Assembly: GCA_014193115.1 (NCBI GenBank)
Contig: BJHQ01000017.1
Coordinates: forward strand, 1-64,000
Origin: Planctomycetota bacterium
GTDB lineage: Bacteria > Planctomycetota > UBA11346
Reading direction: 5' to 3'
Length of the DNA: 64,000 nt
The number at the start of each line of letters is the position of its first letter. Position 1 is the stretch's first letter. A model generated the notes under the pieces. That model was not told the origin of the DNA. It searched no databases and saw only the letters and a program-made list of their open reading frames with translations. This document shows positions 8,556 to 17,141 of the stretch, one piece after another. The position numbers were made by a program, and so were the translations under genes.

Positions 8556-9644
8556 ATGCCAGCCAGAACCTCCTCCAATCGCCCGAAACCACTGACGACC
8601 AGCCGTGGGAAGTCCGGCCGGCCCGCCAAGACCAACCGACCGGTCCCAGCTCAGGCCATTCGTCAGGGGAAACGCTCGGCGCAACCTGCGCAGAAAAAAG
8701 CTGCGCCAATAAAAGCCGGGCAGGGGAAAGCCGGGCAGGGCCGAGCCGCGCAACCGTTGAAGCTCATTGCGAAGGTGCGGAACAAGATTGCTCCGGCGAC
8801 GAGAAAGACGACGAAGGAAGTGAAGCAGGCTCCGCAGGCGAAAAAGGCTCCGCAGGCGAAAAAGGCTCCGCAGGCGAAAAAGGCTCCGCAGGCGAAAAAG
8901 GTCGTGCAAGCGAGGAAGTCTCCTGCGCAACGTCCGCCAATCGCGACCACCTCCGGGACACCGCAACCTCGCCCTGCTCCGGATTCGCTGTGGGTCACGG
9001 TCGACCAGTACCTGGTCGATCAGCTCGTACCCCAGGACCCAGCCCTGACCCAGGCCCTGCACGACAGCGCAGCCGCCAAGCTGCCGAACATCAACGTCGC
9101 ACCGAACCAAGGTAAATTCCTCCACCTGTTGGCGCGCATCCACGGCGCCAAACGCATCCTGGAGGTCGGCACCCTCGGCGGCTACAGCGCGATCTGGTTG
9201 GCCCGCGCCCTGCCGACTGATGGCAAGTTGGTGACTTTGGAGATCGATCCGAAACATGCCGAGGTCGCCCGAGCCAACCTCGCCCGGGCCGGGCTTTCGC
9301 ACCTGGCCGAGGTCCGTCTCGGACGCGGCGTCGACAGCCTGGCGCAGCTCGCCGCCGAAGGAGCCGCGCCCTTCGATCTGGTGTTCATCGACGCCGACAA
9401 GCCGAGCAATCCCGACTACTTCACCTGGGCGCTCAAACTCACCCGACCAGGCAGCGCGATCATCGTCGACAACGTCGTCCGCCGTGGCCTGGTCGCCGAT
9501 CCGACCAGCAGCGATCCCAATGTCCTCGGCGTGCGCAAGCTCAACGAACTGATCGCCGCCGAACCGCGGGTGACCGCCACCAGCGTGCAGACGGTCGGCA
9601 GCAAGGGGCACGACGGTTTCACCCTGATCCTGGTGACCGGATGA
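8556..9644 (+). CDS. O-methyltransferase with Lys/Ala/Pro-rich N-terminal tail
   Basis: A 362-residue protein in two parts. Residues 1 to about 135 are a basic, low-complexity tail rich in Lys, Ala, Pro and Gln, with four perfect A-P-Q-A-K-K units. From about residue 140 it is a class I O-methyltransferase of the caffeoyl-CoA/catechol type: ILEVGTLGGYSAIWLARAL binds S-adenosylmethionine, followed by VTLEIDP and DLVFIDADKPSNPDYF. The usual enzyme is about 220 residues, so the tail is an addition resembling histone H1-like or nucleic-acid-binding basic tails. The ATG at 8556 was preferred to 8481. A DinB-like gene starts two bases after its stop. Confidence 0.88.
   Translation: MPARTSSNRPKPLTTSRGKSGRPAKTNRPVPAQAIRQGKRSAQPAQKKAAPIKAGQGKAGQGRAAQPLKLIAKVRNKIAPATRKTTKEVKQAPQAKKAPQAKKAPQAKKAPQAKKVVQARKSPAQRPPIATTSGTPQPRPAPDSLWVTVDQYLVDQLVPQDPALTQALHDSAAAKLPNINVAPNQGKFLHLLARIHGAKRILEVGTLGGYSAIWLARALPTDGKLVTLEIDPKHAEVARANLARAGLSHLAEVRLGRGVDSLAQLAAEGAAPFDLVFIDADKPSNPDYFTWALKLTRPGSAIIVDNVVRRGLVADPTSSDPNVLGVRKLNELIAAEPRVTATSVQTVGSKGHDGFTLILVTG
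8829..8900 (+). repeat. Four perfect 18-bp tandem repeats
   Basis: Unit GCTCCGCAGGCGAAAAAG repeated four times without a mismatch (8829-8846, 8847-8864, 8865-8882, 8883-8900). Each encodes Ala-Pro-Gln-Ala-Lys-Lys in the tail of the O-methyltransferase. Perfect identity points to recent expansion by slippage; the copy number may vary between strains without shifting the frame. Confidence 0.97.
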
Positions 9645-9645
9645 T

Positions 9646-10200
9646 ATGTCCGATTCGGCCGACTACCCGGTCCTGCGCCACGCCCTAGCCGCCCTCGCCT
9701 ATCGCACACAAAAAGCGGTACGTGCGGCCGGACCGTCTTTCGCTGGTTTTTCTCCTGGGCATGGCGTGCGCACGCCTCAGGAACTGGTCCGCCACATGGA
9801 AAGCGTGATCGGCTATGCGGTCACCTTCTTCGATCCGGTGGAACGTCGTTTCCAGGCCGAGCCACGCGCTACGTTCACGGAGCAGATCGCAGCCTTCAGT
9901 GAGCGGTTGGCGGAGCTTGCAGCCCGGCTGGAGGCCGGCGCCGCCATGCACCGTGGGCTGACCGCCACCCGCCTGCTGCAAGGCCCCATCGCCGACGCCA
10001 TCACCCATGCCGGGCAGCTCGCCCTGCTCCGGCGCCTGGCGGATGACCCCATTCCGCCCGAGAACTTCATCTTCGCTGACATTTCTCCAGAACGCCTTGG
10101 CGACGTGCAGTCACCGGCTGTGCGTCCAGGCAACAGCCGTGGCGCATGGCCGGATGCGCCCGGCGGGCCGCGCATCCTGGCCACGCCACCCTCGCCCTGA
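9646..10200 (+). CDS. DinB-like metal-binding fold protein
   Basis: A 184-residue protein that looks like a four-helix DinB/YfiT-like protein: RTPQELVRHMESVIGYAVTFF in helix 1-2 and ADAITHAGQLALLRRLA, in which His of THAGQ would be a metal ligand. DinB-like proteins include thiol-dependent transferases using bacillithiol, mycothiol or glutathione, but many have no known role. It starts two bases after the O-methyltransferase stop, so the pair are co-translated. Two further DinB-like domains occur at 40684 and 55106. Function unknown. Confidence 0.65.
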   Translation: MSDSADYPVLRHALAALAYRTQKAVRAAGPSFAGFSPGHGVRTPQELVRHMESVIGYAVTFFDPVERRFQAEPRATFTEQIAAFSERLAELAARLEAGAAMHRGLTATRLLQGPIADAITHAGQLALLRRLADDPIPPENFIFADISPERLGDVQSPAVRPGNSRGAWPDAPGGPRILATPPSP

Positions 10201-10222
10201 TCCCGCAACCGCTGATCTGCGT

Positions 10223-10238
10223 CGCTGACTTCTCAGCG
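10223..10238. terminator. Small hairpin between convergent genes
   Basis: CGCTGA (10223-10228), loop CTTC, TCAGCG (10233-10238): a perfect 6-bp stem 23 bases after the DinB-like gene stop and ahead of the convergent SBP gene. There is no T-tract, so termination is only a guess. Confidence 0.3.
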
Positions 10239-10352
10239 GTCGGCGGTGGTTCATCCGGGTGCTCGGTTTCACCAGCGCCCACGCCCGTCCCGAATACGAA
10301 CAGCTCACGTCCATCTCGGCAAACCGTCGCAAACCACCTACGGCGATGGCGG

Positions 10353-11456
10353 TCACGGAGCTGATTTTGCTGCGGAGATCGGTTGCCCGAGCACGTCGGT
10401 CGGAGTCCATCGCTCGTTCAGTTTGAGCTCACGCAAGGCACGCTGCAGATAGCGGTCATCGATCCAGGCGTCGAGAGCGATCGGCGCACGGATCAGTTTG
10501 AGCTGCAACGACCAATCGATGCCGGTTTTGAAGACGGCGAGGAATCCGGCATCAAGTAGCGGCGAATGGCGGGCAGCCAGGGTGTCACCGGTGAAGTCCT
10601 CGCGGAACACCGCCGCTGGAGTTCCGGATTCCGCCCATTGGGTGAACAGGTCCTCGCGGTTCGCCTCGTCACTGGCCAACGCGGCGGTGCGTACAAACAC
10701 CGTCACCACCCGCTGGACGAGGTCGGGATGCCGCGCAGCGAAATCATCCTTCACCACCAGCACATTCTGAAAGGTCGGGCGGGCCTGGCCGGCCGGCGGC
10801 GGCTCACGCGAACTGGCGATGATCCGCAGGTCGCCACGCTGCTGGAATTCCAAAATGGTGTTGATGCCCCAGATCGCGTCGACATCACCGCTCAGCAGGG
10901 CGGGCACGGCGGCCGAATTGTCGAGCACGATGCTGCGGAAATCGCCTTCGCTGAGTCCGCGTTGAGCCAACAGCCGCGCGGCGAGCAATTGGATGGCAGT
11001 GCCCTTGAACACCACCAGGCGCTTTCCCTTGAGGTTGTCGAGCGTGCGTACCGGCGAATCCGCCCGCACCGCCAGATAGATATTGCTGCCGCGGCCACCG
11101 GCGAGCAGCAGCCGGGTGGGGATGCCGCCGCCACGCCCGATGATCGCGGCCAGGTCACCATAGCAGGCGAAGTCCACCAGGCCGCCGGCAAGCTGCTCAT
11201 TCACCACCGGACCGGCGCCTTTGTTGAGCGTCCATTCGACCGGGATGCCATCGGCCTTGAACTCCGCTTCCAGGAGTTTCCGGCCATGCACGGTGGCGAC
11301 CACGCTGCCGCCGAGCAGCGGCCTGCCGCCAGCGCCGACCTGCGGCAACCCGATCCGGATCGCCGCCGGTTTGTCCGCAGCGATCAGCGCGACCCAGGTG
11401 ACCGCCAACAACAGACATGCGTGCCAAAAGGCGCCGCACAGTTGATGATGGTTCAT
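10353..11456 (-). CDS. ABC transporter substrate-binding protein (sulfonate/nitrate type)
   Basis: A 367-residue periplasmic binding protein of the SsuA/TauA/NrtA (NMT1-like) family. Sec signal peptide in about residues 1-27 (hydrophobic CLLLAVTWVALIAAD). The mature protein has the NKGAGPVVNEQLAGGLVDFA block and LDNLKGKRLVVFKGTA, shared with the SBPs at 15999, 17142, 60193 and 63035. Its ATG overlaps the stop of the TauD gene by four bases, so transport and desulfonation are translationally coupled. The frame opens further to 11537, but the ATG at 11456 precedes the signal peptide. No permease or ATPase is adjacent. Ligand probably an organosulfonate or sulfate ester. Confidence 0.87.
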   Translation of the reverse strand: MNHHQLCGAFWHACLLLAVTWVALIAADKPAAIRIGLPQVGAGGRPLLGGSVVATVHGRKLLEAEFKADGIPVEWTLNKGAGPVVNEQLAGGLVDFACYGDLAAIIGRGGGIPTRLLLAGGRGSNIYLAVRADSPVRTLDNLKGKRLVVFKGTAIQLLAARLLAQRGLSEGDFRSIVLDNSAAVPALLSGDVDAIWGINTILEFQQRGDLRIIASSREPPPAGQARPTFQNVLVVKDDFAARHPDLVQRVVTVFVRTAALASDEANREDLFTQWAESGTPAAVFREDFTGDTLAARHSPLLDAGFLAVFKTGIDWSLQLKLIRAPIALDAWIDDRYLQRALRELKLNERWTPTDVLGQPISAAKSAP

Positions 11457-12295
11457 GCGAGGGTCGCGCGCCAGAGGATGCGGCGTTGCTCGCCGTAGTC
11501 GTGAATGCCGCGGTGCTGGGTCAGGCGGTTGTCCCACACCACAAAGGTGTTTGGCTCCCAGGTGAAGCGTACCTGCCGTACCGGTTCCGCGAGCAGGCCG
11601 AACAGCAGCCGCAGCAGGCTTTCGCTGGTGACGCGGCTGACGCCTTTGATGTAGGTCGTGTGCAGCTCGGTGACGAAGATAGTTTTCCGCCCGGTCACCG
11701 GGTGTGGAGCGATCACCGGCACGTCGATCGGGGGATGGTTGGCGCGCAGGTTGTTCAAGTATTCGTCCTGGCCAGGCACCCGGGCGTGGCCGTTGGCATC
11801 GACGAAGTTCACCGCGGTGAGCGATTCGAGGTACGCGGCCAACCGGGGATCAAGCGCGTCATAGGCATCCGCGGCGTTGGTCCAGGTGGTATCGCCGCCA
11901 AACAGCGGCAGGTCAGCGCCGAACAACGCGGTCGCATGGGGCGCCGGCTTCACCCAGGTGACATCGCTGTGCCAGGTCTCGTTGGCGAGGATGCGTCGAC
12001 CGCCGGTGCCGGATTCGATGATCTCGACCCCGCTGTGCTCCGGCAGCGAAGGCAGGTACGGATTGTGGCGCAGTGGCTCGCCGAAGATTCTTGCCGAAGC
12101 CAGGAACTGCTCGCTGGTGAGCTGCTGATTGCGGAAGAACAGCACACCGTGAGCGTATAGGATTTGGCGCAGCCGGGCTGCGGTATCCTCAGCAACCGGC
12201 TGACGCAGATCGATTCCGCTGACGGTGGCGCCGAGGGTCGGTGTAAACAGTTCGATAGCGAGTTCATCGACGCGCTCGGCCAGGGCGAAGGACAT
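11453..12295 (-). CDS. TauD/TfdA family dioxygenase
   Basis: A 280-residue Fe(II)/2-oxoglutarate dioxygenase, close in size to taurine dioxygenase. Iron ligands: His109 and Asp111 in TWHSD, and His261 in LTQHRG; Arg271 or Arg272 would hold 2-oxoglutarate. DLPLFGGDTTWTN is typical of the TauD group. It is the first gene of a two-gene operon with an SBP. AAGGAG precedes the ATG. A GG-N10-GC promoter-like element lies at 12326-12341. Likely desulfonates the ligand captured by its SBP partner. Confidence 0.92.
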   Translation of the reverse strand: MSFALAERVDELAIELFTPTLGATVSGIDLRQPVAEDTAARLRQILYAHGVLFFRNQQLTSEQFLASARIFGEPLRHNPYLPSLPEHSGVEIIESGTGGRRILANETWHSDVTWVKPAPHATALFGADLPLFGGDTTWTNAADAYDALDPRLAAYLESLTAVNFVDANGHARVPGQDEYLNNLRANHPPIDVPVIAPHPVTGRKTIFVTELHTTYIKGVSRVTSESLLRLLFGLLAEPVRQVRFTWEPNTFVVWDNRLTQHRGIHDYGEQRRILWRATLA

Positions 12296-12325
12296 GGCGG
12301 CTCCTTGTCAGGGGTGCCCGCGCCG

Positions 12326-12341
12326 AGCGAATGGAATGCCA
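12326..12341 (-). promoter_or_regulatory. Candidate sigma-54-type promoter of the TauD-SBP operon
   Basis: Minus strand TGGCATTCCATTCGCT: GG and GC ten bases apart, the -24 half two mismatches from TGGCACG and the -12 half one from TTGCT. The start point would be near 12315, twenty bases before the ATG. Confidence 0.35.
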
Positions 12342-12483
12342 TCATAATCGGGCAGTGCTGCCTGGATGATGCTGCAACCGCAGGTGATTATCGGCATCCG
12401 GCGTTGCAATCACAGCAGGCGATCAGGGAAACTTGCGGTTTCCCAGCCCTCGGCACGAACGACGATGATCGCTCGGTAACGAC

Positions 12484-12500
12484 TCGGCACGGAATCTGCT
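12484..12500 (+). promoter_or_regulatory. Candidate sigma-54-type promoter of the nitroreductase gene
   Basis: TCGGCACGGAATCTGCT: GG at 12486-12487 and GC at 12498-12499, ten bases apart. One mismatch in each half to TGGCACG and TTGCT. The start point would be near 12511, about 60 bases before the ATG at 12573. Confidence 0.42.
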
Positions 12501-12572
12501 GATCCCAATGCCTCAACTCCGGCACCGACACTGCTCGGCACCGGGCACCACAGCAGCACCAAGGAATCCGTC

Positions 12573-13301
12573 ATGACCGCCACCGCGACAGCAACAGCCC
12601 CCGTTCCCATCCCTGCCCAGGCCGCGAGCCACTCGCCCGTATTGACCCCCGACCAGCTGATCGCGGTCAGCCAGCGACGCTATTCGACCAAGAAATTCGA
12701 TCCGACCCGCACCATCCCGGCCCAGCACTGGGCGGCCCTCGAACAGGTGCTGCTCTACTCGGCGTCATCGAGCGGCCTGCAACCATGGCGGTTCCTGGTG
12801 CTCAGCGATCGCAAGCTGCGCGAGGCCCTGGTACCGTTGTCCTTCGGTCAACGCCAGGTCGCCGATTCCTCGCACCTGGTGGTGTTCCTCGCCCGCACCG
12901 AACTCAACGCCAACGACATCGAACGTTGGCTCAAGCGCCTGACCGACGTTCGCGGCACGCCAGCGGATCAGATCGAAACCCAGCGCCAACGCCTGACCAC
13001 CAATTTGGTGACTGCGCCTCGTCCAGGATTCAATGCGGGAGAATCGGCGCGTTACCAGGTCTACATCGCCCTTGGGCAATTCATCTCGGCGGCGGCTCTG
13101 CTCGGCATCGACACCTGCCCCCACGGTGGCTTCGATCCGGTCGCCTATGATCGGGTGCTGGGGTTGGCGGACAGCGGCTACCGCAGCGTGGTGCTCGCCA
13201 CCGCCGGTTACCACGCGGAAACCGATGCCAACGCGAATTCACCCAAAGTGCGCTTCCCGCTCGCCGAGGTGGTGCAGCACGTCGACCATCTCCTGCCGTG
13301 A
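12573..13301 (+). CDS. Nitroreductase family NAD(P)H-flavin oxidoreductase
   Basis: A 242-residue FMN-dependent nitroreductase-fold protein of the NfsB/YdgI group. The FMN phosphate-binding start RRYSTKKFDP and SSSGLQPWRFLV are present, as is CPHGGFDP near the C-terminal region. The first 20 residues are a Thr/Ala-rich extension. In this setting it could supply reduced flavin or reduce quinone or nitro substrates; a link to the LLM monooxygenases further on is possible but they are not adjacent. It is divergent from the TauD-SBP operon, with promoter-like elements for both in between. Confidence 0.85.
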   Translation: MTATATATAPVPIPAQAASHSPVLTPDQLIAVSQRRYSTKKFDPTRTIPAQHWAALEQVLLYSASSSGLQPWRFLVLSDRKLREALVPLSFGQRQVADSSHLVVFLARTELNANDIERWLKRLTDVRGTPADQIETQRQRLTTNLVTAPRPGFNAGESARYQVYIALGQFISAAALLGIDTCPHGGFDPVAYDRVLGLADSGYRSVVLATAGYHAETDANANSPKVRFPLAEVVQHVDHLLP

Positions 13302-13400
13302 CCGATCGCGATGATTCGATCGCTGGCGAACGCCTTGCTCCCGAGCTGGTCCCTGCTCCCGAGCTGGTCCTGACGTCCGCAATCGCGCCGATCGCCAACG

Positions 13401-13431
13401 CCGCAGCGCCGTCCGATGGGCGGCGCTGCGG
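13401..13431. terminator. Strong 11-bp hairpin, nitroreductase side
   Basis: CCGCAGCGCCG (13401-13411), 9-base loop, CGGCGCTGCGG (13421-13431): a perfect 11-bp GC-rich stem about 100 bases after the nitroreductase stop, between two convergent genes. No T-tract follows. Probably a terminator or transcript-end structure working with the next hairpin. Confidence 0.5.
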
Positions 13432-13452
13432 TGTATTCGGTGAGTCTCCCAA

Positions 13453-13481
13453 ATCAGTTGGCGGTTACCACGCCAACTGAT
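13453..13481. terminator. 11-bp hairpin just after the SDR stop
   Basis: ATCAGTTGGCG (13453-13463), 7-base loop, CGCCAACTGAT (13471-13481): a perfect stem one base beyond the stop codon of the minus-strand SDR gene. On that strand it is followed by TT then GGGAG, so the U-tract is weak. Its position suggests transcript-end protection or termination of the ASST-SDR operon. Confidence 0.5.
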
Positions 13482-13482
13482 G

Positions 13483-14214
13483 TCACCAGCGCAGATGCGT
13501 GCCGAGGTGGAAGTAACCGCCGGATGGCCCTTTGGCGTCGAGGGTCGCCAGGTGCACGGTGGTCTTGGCGCCGGTGACCACGTCGAGCGGCGCATCGGGG
13601 CCGCCGAGGTCGGTCTTCACCCACCCCGGATGGGCGGCATTGACCTTGATCGCCGTGTCCTTCAGCGCCAAGGCCAGCTCGACGGTGTAGAGGTTCACCG
13701 CCGCCTTCGATGTGTCATAGGCCGTGGGATGGCGACCGAAGATCGGGGAATTCGGATCGGCATGCTCGGCGATCGAACCGAGAATGCTCGACAGGTTGAC
13801 GATCCGCCCGGCCTGGGATTTCCTGAGCAGCGGCAGGAAGGCCTGGGTCACTTCGATCAGACCGAAAAAGTTGGTGGCGAACACCCGTTGGAAGACGTCC
13901 ACGCTGGTGACATCAGGTCCCTTTTCGGCCGCCCAATCGAGGATCCCGGCGTTGTTGATCAGGATGTCGAGACGCTGGTGGCGCTTGGCCACTTCGGCGG
14001 CGGCGGCGGCGATCGAAGCGCGATCGGTGACTTCCAGTGGCAACACGGAGACGGTGATGCCTTCCTTGGCGAGAGCTGCGGCGGCGGCGGCACCGCGCTG
14101 CTTGTCGCGGCTGCCGAGGATCACGGTGATGCCGGCGTGGCCGAGCTGGCGGGCGGTTTCGAGGCCGATGCCTTTGTTGGCGCCGGTGATGAGAGCGATG
14201 CGGGGATTGGACAT
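13483..14214 (-). CDS. SDR family oxidoreductase (carbonyl reductase-like)
   Basis: A 243-residue classical short-chain dehydrogenase. Cofactor motif TGANKGIG (residues 10-17), NNAG at 87-90, Ser142/Ser143, and Tyr166 with Lys170 in AYDTSKAA are all present, so it should be active. The GANKGIG form is typical of the carbonyl reductase group, which prefers NADPH. It follows the ASST-like gene by 28 bases on the same strand and is probably co-transcribed. Substrate unknown; unlike the SDRs at 6464 and 53279 its active site is intact. Confidence 0.9.
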   Translation of the reverse strand: MSNPRIALITGANKGIGLETARQLGHAGITVILGSRDKQRGAAAAAALAKEGITVSVLPLEVTDRASIAAAAAEVAKRHQRLDILINNAGILDWAAEKGPDVTSVDVFQRVFATNFFGLIEVTQAFLPLLRKSQAGRIVNLSSILGSIAEHADPNSPIFGRHPTAYDTSKAAVNLYTVELALALKDTAIKVNAAHPGWVKTDLGGPDAPLDVVTGAKTTVHLATLDAKGPSGGYFHLGTHLRW

Positions 14215-14242
14215 GGGAGGACCTTGGGAGTGGCGGTTGGCA

Positions 14243-15745
14243 TCAGCTGGCGCTGAGTGGAGGTGGAGCGTCGGGTGCGGCAGTGGGGGTCACGCAGAAC
14301 GCGCCGTCGGCGGTCTGCTGCTCGGTGCCGACCACCGCCACGACGCGGTCGCGTCCAAGAGCCGCCGCGCCAGGGACGCGGAAGCTGGTGACGTCGATCC
14401 GCTTGACCGGGATCGGGTTTGGCGCGGGCAGTTGGGGCACCCAGGCGAAGGGATAGCGGTAGGCACGATAGACCAAGTTGAGGGCGAGCGGTGGTTTGCG
14501 CCAGTACGGGCTGATGTATTCCCAGACGATCTGGTGCTGGGCAGTGACCTCCACCAACCGGCCGTCGGAGCCCTCGGTGATCAGGGTGTTGCCGTTGGGC
14601 AGGCGCTGGGCGCTGCTGATGAACGGGCTGTAGAACCGCGTGGCGTCCAGCGGCACGATGAAGCCGGCCTCCTTGGGCGTGTACTGCCAGACGATCTCCA
14701 GGGTGGTGGGATTGATCTCCAGCACGCGGGAATAATCCCGCCGCGCAGTCTTGAGGCCCAGCGGCGCCTCTGGATTGGGTGCGCCGTAGCCGGCCCAGCC
14801 ACCGTTATCGAACACCAGCAGATTGCCCTCACCGGGCAGACCGCGGGGGATGATGTGGGCGTGGTGCTGGCCGATGATCCAGCCGAGCTTGCGCTCCGCC
14901 TCGCTTCCGTCGTAGCGCGGCCCGATCTTCCACACGATGCGGCCGCTCACGCGATCGACGATGGCGATGATGTTGGCCTCCCGCGCATCCCAGATGATGT
15001 TGTCAGGGTGGAAGCGCTGATCGCCGGCGTCGAACCAGCGGTTGGGACCGACGTAAGACAGCGAATTGATGTGCAGCCAGTCGCCGACACTGCCCGGACC
15101 GGGCACGACGTTGCCGAGGGAGCTGCCTCCGCCAGCGGGCAGCAGGTTGGGATTGCGCCGCAGCACGTCGCGGGCAGCCGAATCGAAACCGAGCTCCTCG
15201 AAATGCTCGTGGGGCTTCCAGCGCCAGGTGATCTCGCCGTTCCAGTCGACCTCGATGACGGTGTCATCGAGCAGTGGCCAATCGCTGATCCGGCGATCGA
15301 TGACATTCTCATGGACCAGCAGCAAGGTGCGACCGCGATCGGTCAGCGGCTCCTGGCCTGGGACATAGTAGCCCACCGGGTTGCCCTGGCGCTGGTAGTC
15401 GTGGTGCACCCGCGCGTACCAGCGGGCAGGCACTCCGGGATCGGCAATGCGCTGAAAACGGTCATAGCTCCACACCACCTGGCCCTGCCAGTCGACCTGC
15501 ACCAGGTCGCGCTGGTCCTGCGAGCCGAACCGCGGATCCCGTTCACCGGTGTGGCCGAGTACCTGCCCGCCCGGCAGCAGCTTGTTGGGGAATCCGCTGA
15601 GCCCTTGCCAGAGCTGGACCTCGCGGCCGTTGGGGTCGATGAGCAGAGCGCCATGGCCTGGAGCCTGGAACAACGTGTAGCCGCTCCACGACCGCTCTGG
15701 ATCGTAAACCGTGACGCCGGTCGGATAGACGGTGGGGTAGCCCAT
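14243..15745 (-). CDS. Arylsulfotransferase (ASST)-like beta-propeller protein
   Basis: A 500-residue protein of the arylsulfotransferase (ASST) family. Repeating blades such as VIEVDWNGEITWRW and LEINPTTLEIVWQY form a propeller. Conserved His clusters (RVHHDY, WLHINS, GQHHAHII) correspond to where ASST enzymes carry catalytic His. Family enzymes move sulfate between phenols without PAPS. There is no signal peptide at MGYPTVYPTG, unlike the periplasmic enterobacterial enzyme. The ATG at 15745 was chosen for AGGAA eight bases upstream; the frame opens to 15796. It is co-oriented with an SDR. A second member is at 35216. Actual sulfotransferase activity is unproven. Confidence 0.75.
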   Translation of the reverse strand: MGYPTVYPTGVTVYDPERSWSGYTLFQAPGHGALLIDPNGREVQLWQGLSGFPNKLLPGGQVLGHTGERDPRFGSQDQRDLVQVDWQGQVVWSYDRFQRIADPGVPARWYARVHHDYQRQGNPVGYYVPGQEPLTDRGRTLLLVHENVIDRRISDWPLLDDTVIEVDWNGEITWRWKPHEHFEELGFDSAARDVLRRNPNLLPAGGGSSLGNVVPGPGSVGDWLHINSLSYVGPNRWFDAGDQRFHPDNIIWDAREANIIAIVDRVSGRIVWKIGPRYDGSEAERKLGWIIGQHHAHIIPRGLPGEGNLLVFDNGGWAGYGAPNPEAPLGLKTARRDYSRVLEINPTTLEIVWQYTPKEAGFIVPLDATRFYSPFISSAQRLPNGNTLITEGSDGRLVEVTAQHQIVWEYISPYWRKPPLALNLVYRAYRYPFAWVPQLPAPNPIPVKRIDVTSFRVPGAAALGRDRVVAVVGTEQQTADGAFCVTPTAAPDAPPPLSAS

Positions 15746-15826
15746 GATGGATGATTCCTGGCCGGATGCCGCACAGATGATGCCAGCCGCGGACACCGGT
15801 TCCGGGCTTTGAATGATGCCCCAGCC

Positions 15827-15840
15827 GCAACATCTGTTGC
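15827..15840. promoter_or_regulatory. Operator-like palindrome
   Basis: GCAACATCTGTTGC: a perfect 6-bp inverted repeat with a 2-base centre, midway in the 253-bp divergent region between the ASST-like gene and the SBP at 15999. It could bind a dimeric regulator of both. Short palindromes also arise by chance. Confidence 0.3.
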
Positions 15841-15888
15841 CGCACTATTGCAGACGCAGCTCAAGATGATGGCAAACCACGGGAATAT

Positions 15889-15905
15889 TTGGCACGTGGC
15901 TGGCT
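15889..15905 (+). promoter_or_regulatory. Candidate sigma-54-type promoter of the tandem SBP genes
   Basis: TTGGCACGTGGCTGGCT: the -24 half TTGGCACG is perfect, GG and GC are ten bases apart, and the -12 half TGGCT has one mismatch to TTGCT. The start point would be near 15916, about 80 bases before the ATG at 15999. One of the two best matches in the window. Confidence 0.55.
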
Positions 15906-15998
15906 CGGGTCGAAGTCGAGAGCGGATCCCACCACGGGATGCGCACTCCTGTCGCCAACCTTGCCCAGCCCGTCCATCCCAACTCCATCGGAGAACCC

Positions 15999-17078
15999 AT
16001 GCGCCTGCTCACCTTCCTGTTGGCCGCTGCCATCGGCATCGCCACCACCATCCCATCCCATGCTGCTGATCGCCCCACGGTGATCCGCATCGGTGTGCCC
16101 GGCGTCGGGTTCGATGGCAGTTCGCCCAGGACCACCGGCACCACCGGCACGGTCGCCGGCAAGGGCTTGCTCGAGAAGGAGTTCGCCGCTGATGGCATCG
16201 AGGTCCAATGGACTTTCTTCAAGGGCGCTGGTCCAGCGCTCAATGAATCGCTGGCCAACGGCCTGCTCGATTTCGCTGCTGGCCTAGGCGACCTGCCGGC
16301 GGTGATCCACCGCGCGAGCGGATTAAAGACCCAGATCCTCCTCGCCACCGGCCGCCTCGGAGTCTATTACATCGTCGTGCCCTCCGATTCCCGGGCCAAG
16401 ACCATCCACGACCTCAAGGGCAAGCGCATCTCCGTATTCAAGGGTACCGCAACCCAGCTCGGACTGAACCGCATCTTCGCTTTGCACGGCTATACGGAAA
16501 AAGATTTCAAGGTGCTCAACTTCGACACCGCCACCTCACGCGGCGCCATCGCCACCCGCGACATCGACGGCTATATCGCCGCGAGCGACGCGTTCGCCCT
16601 GCGCGACCGTGGGGTTGGCCGGATCATCTATTCGAGCCAGGAGAAGGCGGCGGAGACCGCCTCGACCGGCGCGCTGCTGGTGACCGAGGCCTTCGAAGCG
16701 AAATACCCGGACCTGGTGCAGCGGCTGGTGAACGTGTGGGTCAAGGAAGCCGCATGGAATTCCGACGAGTCCCAGCGCATTGAGATCTTCAAGGCCTGGT
16801 CCCGCACCGGCCAGCCTTTTTCCACCTTCAAGGAAGACTACAATGTCGATACCCTCTCTCGCCGCCTGTCGCCACTGATTGATGAATACTTCGTCGACCA
16901 CTACCGCCAAGCCCGCGAGCAGGCGATCGAATTCAAGCTGCTGCGCAACACGTTCGATGTCGATTCGTGGTTCAACCGGAAGTACCTCGATGAGGCCCTG
17001 AAGGTGAACAATCTGGTCGGCTATTGGTCAGAGCTGGATGCCAAAGGTGCCATCGTGAAAGTTGGACGCACCAAATAA
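15999..17078 (+). CDS. ABC transporter substrate-binding protein (sulfonate type)
   Basis: A 359-residue SsuA/TauA/NrtA-like periplasmic binding protein. Sec signal in residues 1-22 (LLTFLLAAAIGIATTIPSHAA). Core block FFKGAGPALNESLANGLLDFA, LKGKRISVFKGTATQLG and the domain-2 segment RDIDGYIAASDAF. It is very close to the SBP of the complete importer at 60193 (same SLANGLLDFA-GLGDLP run and NVWVKEAAW), suggesting use of the same membrane complex. The ATG at 15999 has GGAG six bases upstream. First of two tandem SBP genes with no permease nearby. Confidence 0.9.
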   Translation: MRLLTFLLAAAIGIATTIPSHAADRPTVIRIGVPGVGFDGSSPRTTGTTGTVAGKGLLEKEFAADGIEVQWTFFKGAGPALNESLANGLLDFAAGLGDLPAVIHRASGLKTQILLATGRLGVYYIVVPSDSRAKTIHDLKGKRISVFKGTATQLGLNRIFALHGYTEKDFKVLNFDTATSRGAIATRDIDGYIAASDAFALRDRGVGRIIYSSQEKAAETASTGALLVTEAFEAKYPDLVQRLVNVWVKEAAWNSDESQRIEIFKAWSRTGQPFSTFKEDYNVDTLSRRLSPLIDEYFVDHYRQAREQAIEFKLLRNTFDVDSWFNRKYLDEALKVNNLVGYWSELDAKGAIVKVGRTK

Positions 17079-17141
17079 CGGAACGCTCGTCCATCAACCA
17101 CCGCGGGCCGGCATTCCCTGCACTGCCCGCGGGAGATTCCC

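Noticed and set aside
8829..8900. Short regular repeats considered as a CRISPR array
   Set aside because: Units are contiguous without spacers, in frame, and encode a repeated hexapeptide.
15771..15785. GG-N10-GC element before the ASST-like gene (minus strand TGGCATCATCTGTGC)
   Set aside because: The -24 half fits partly, but the -12 half is poor and the start point would be only about 14 bases before the ATG, overlapping the ribosome-binding site.
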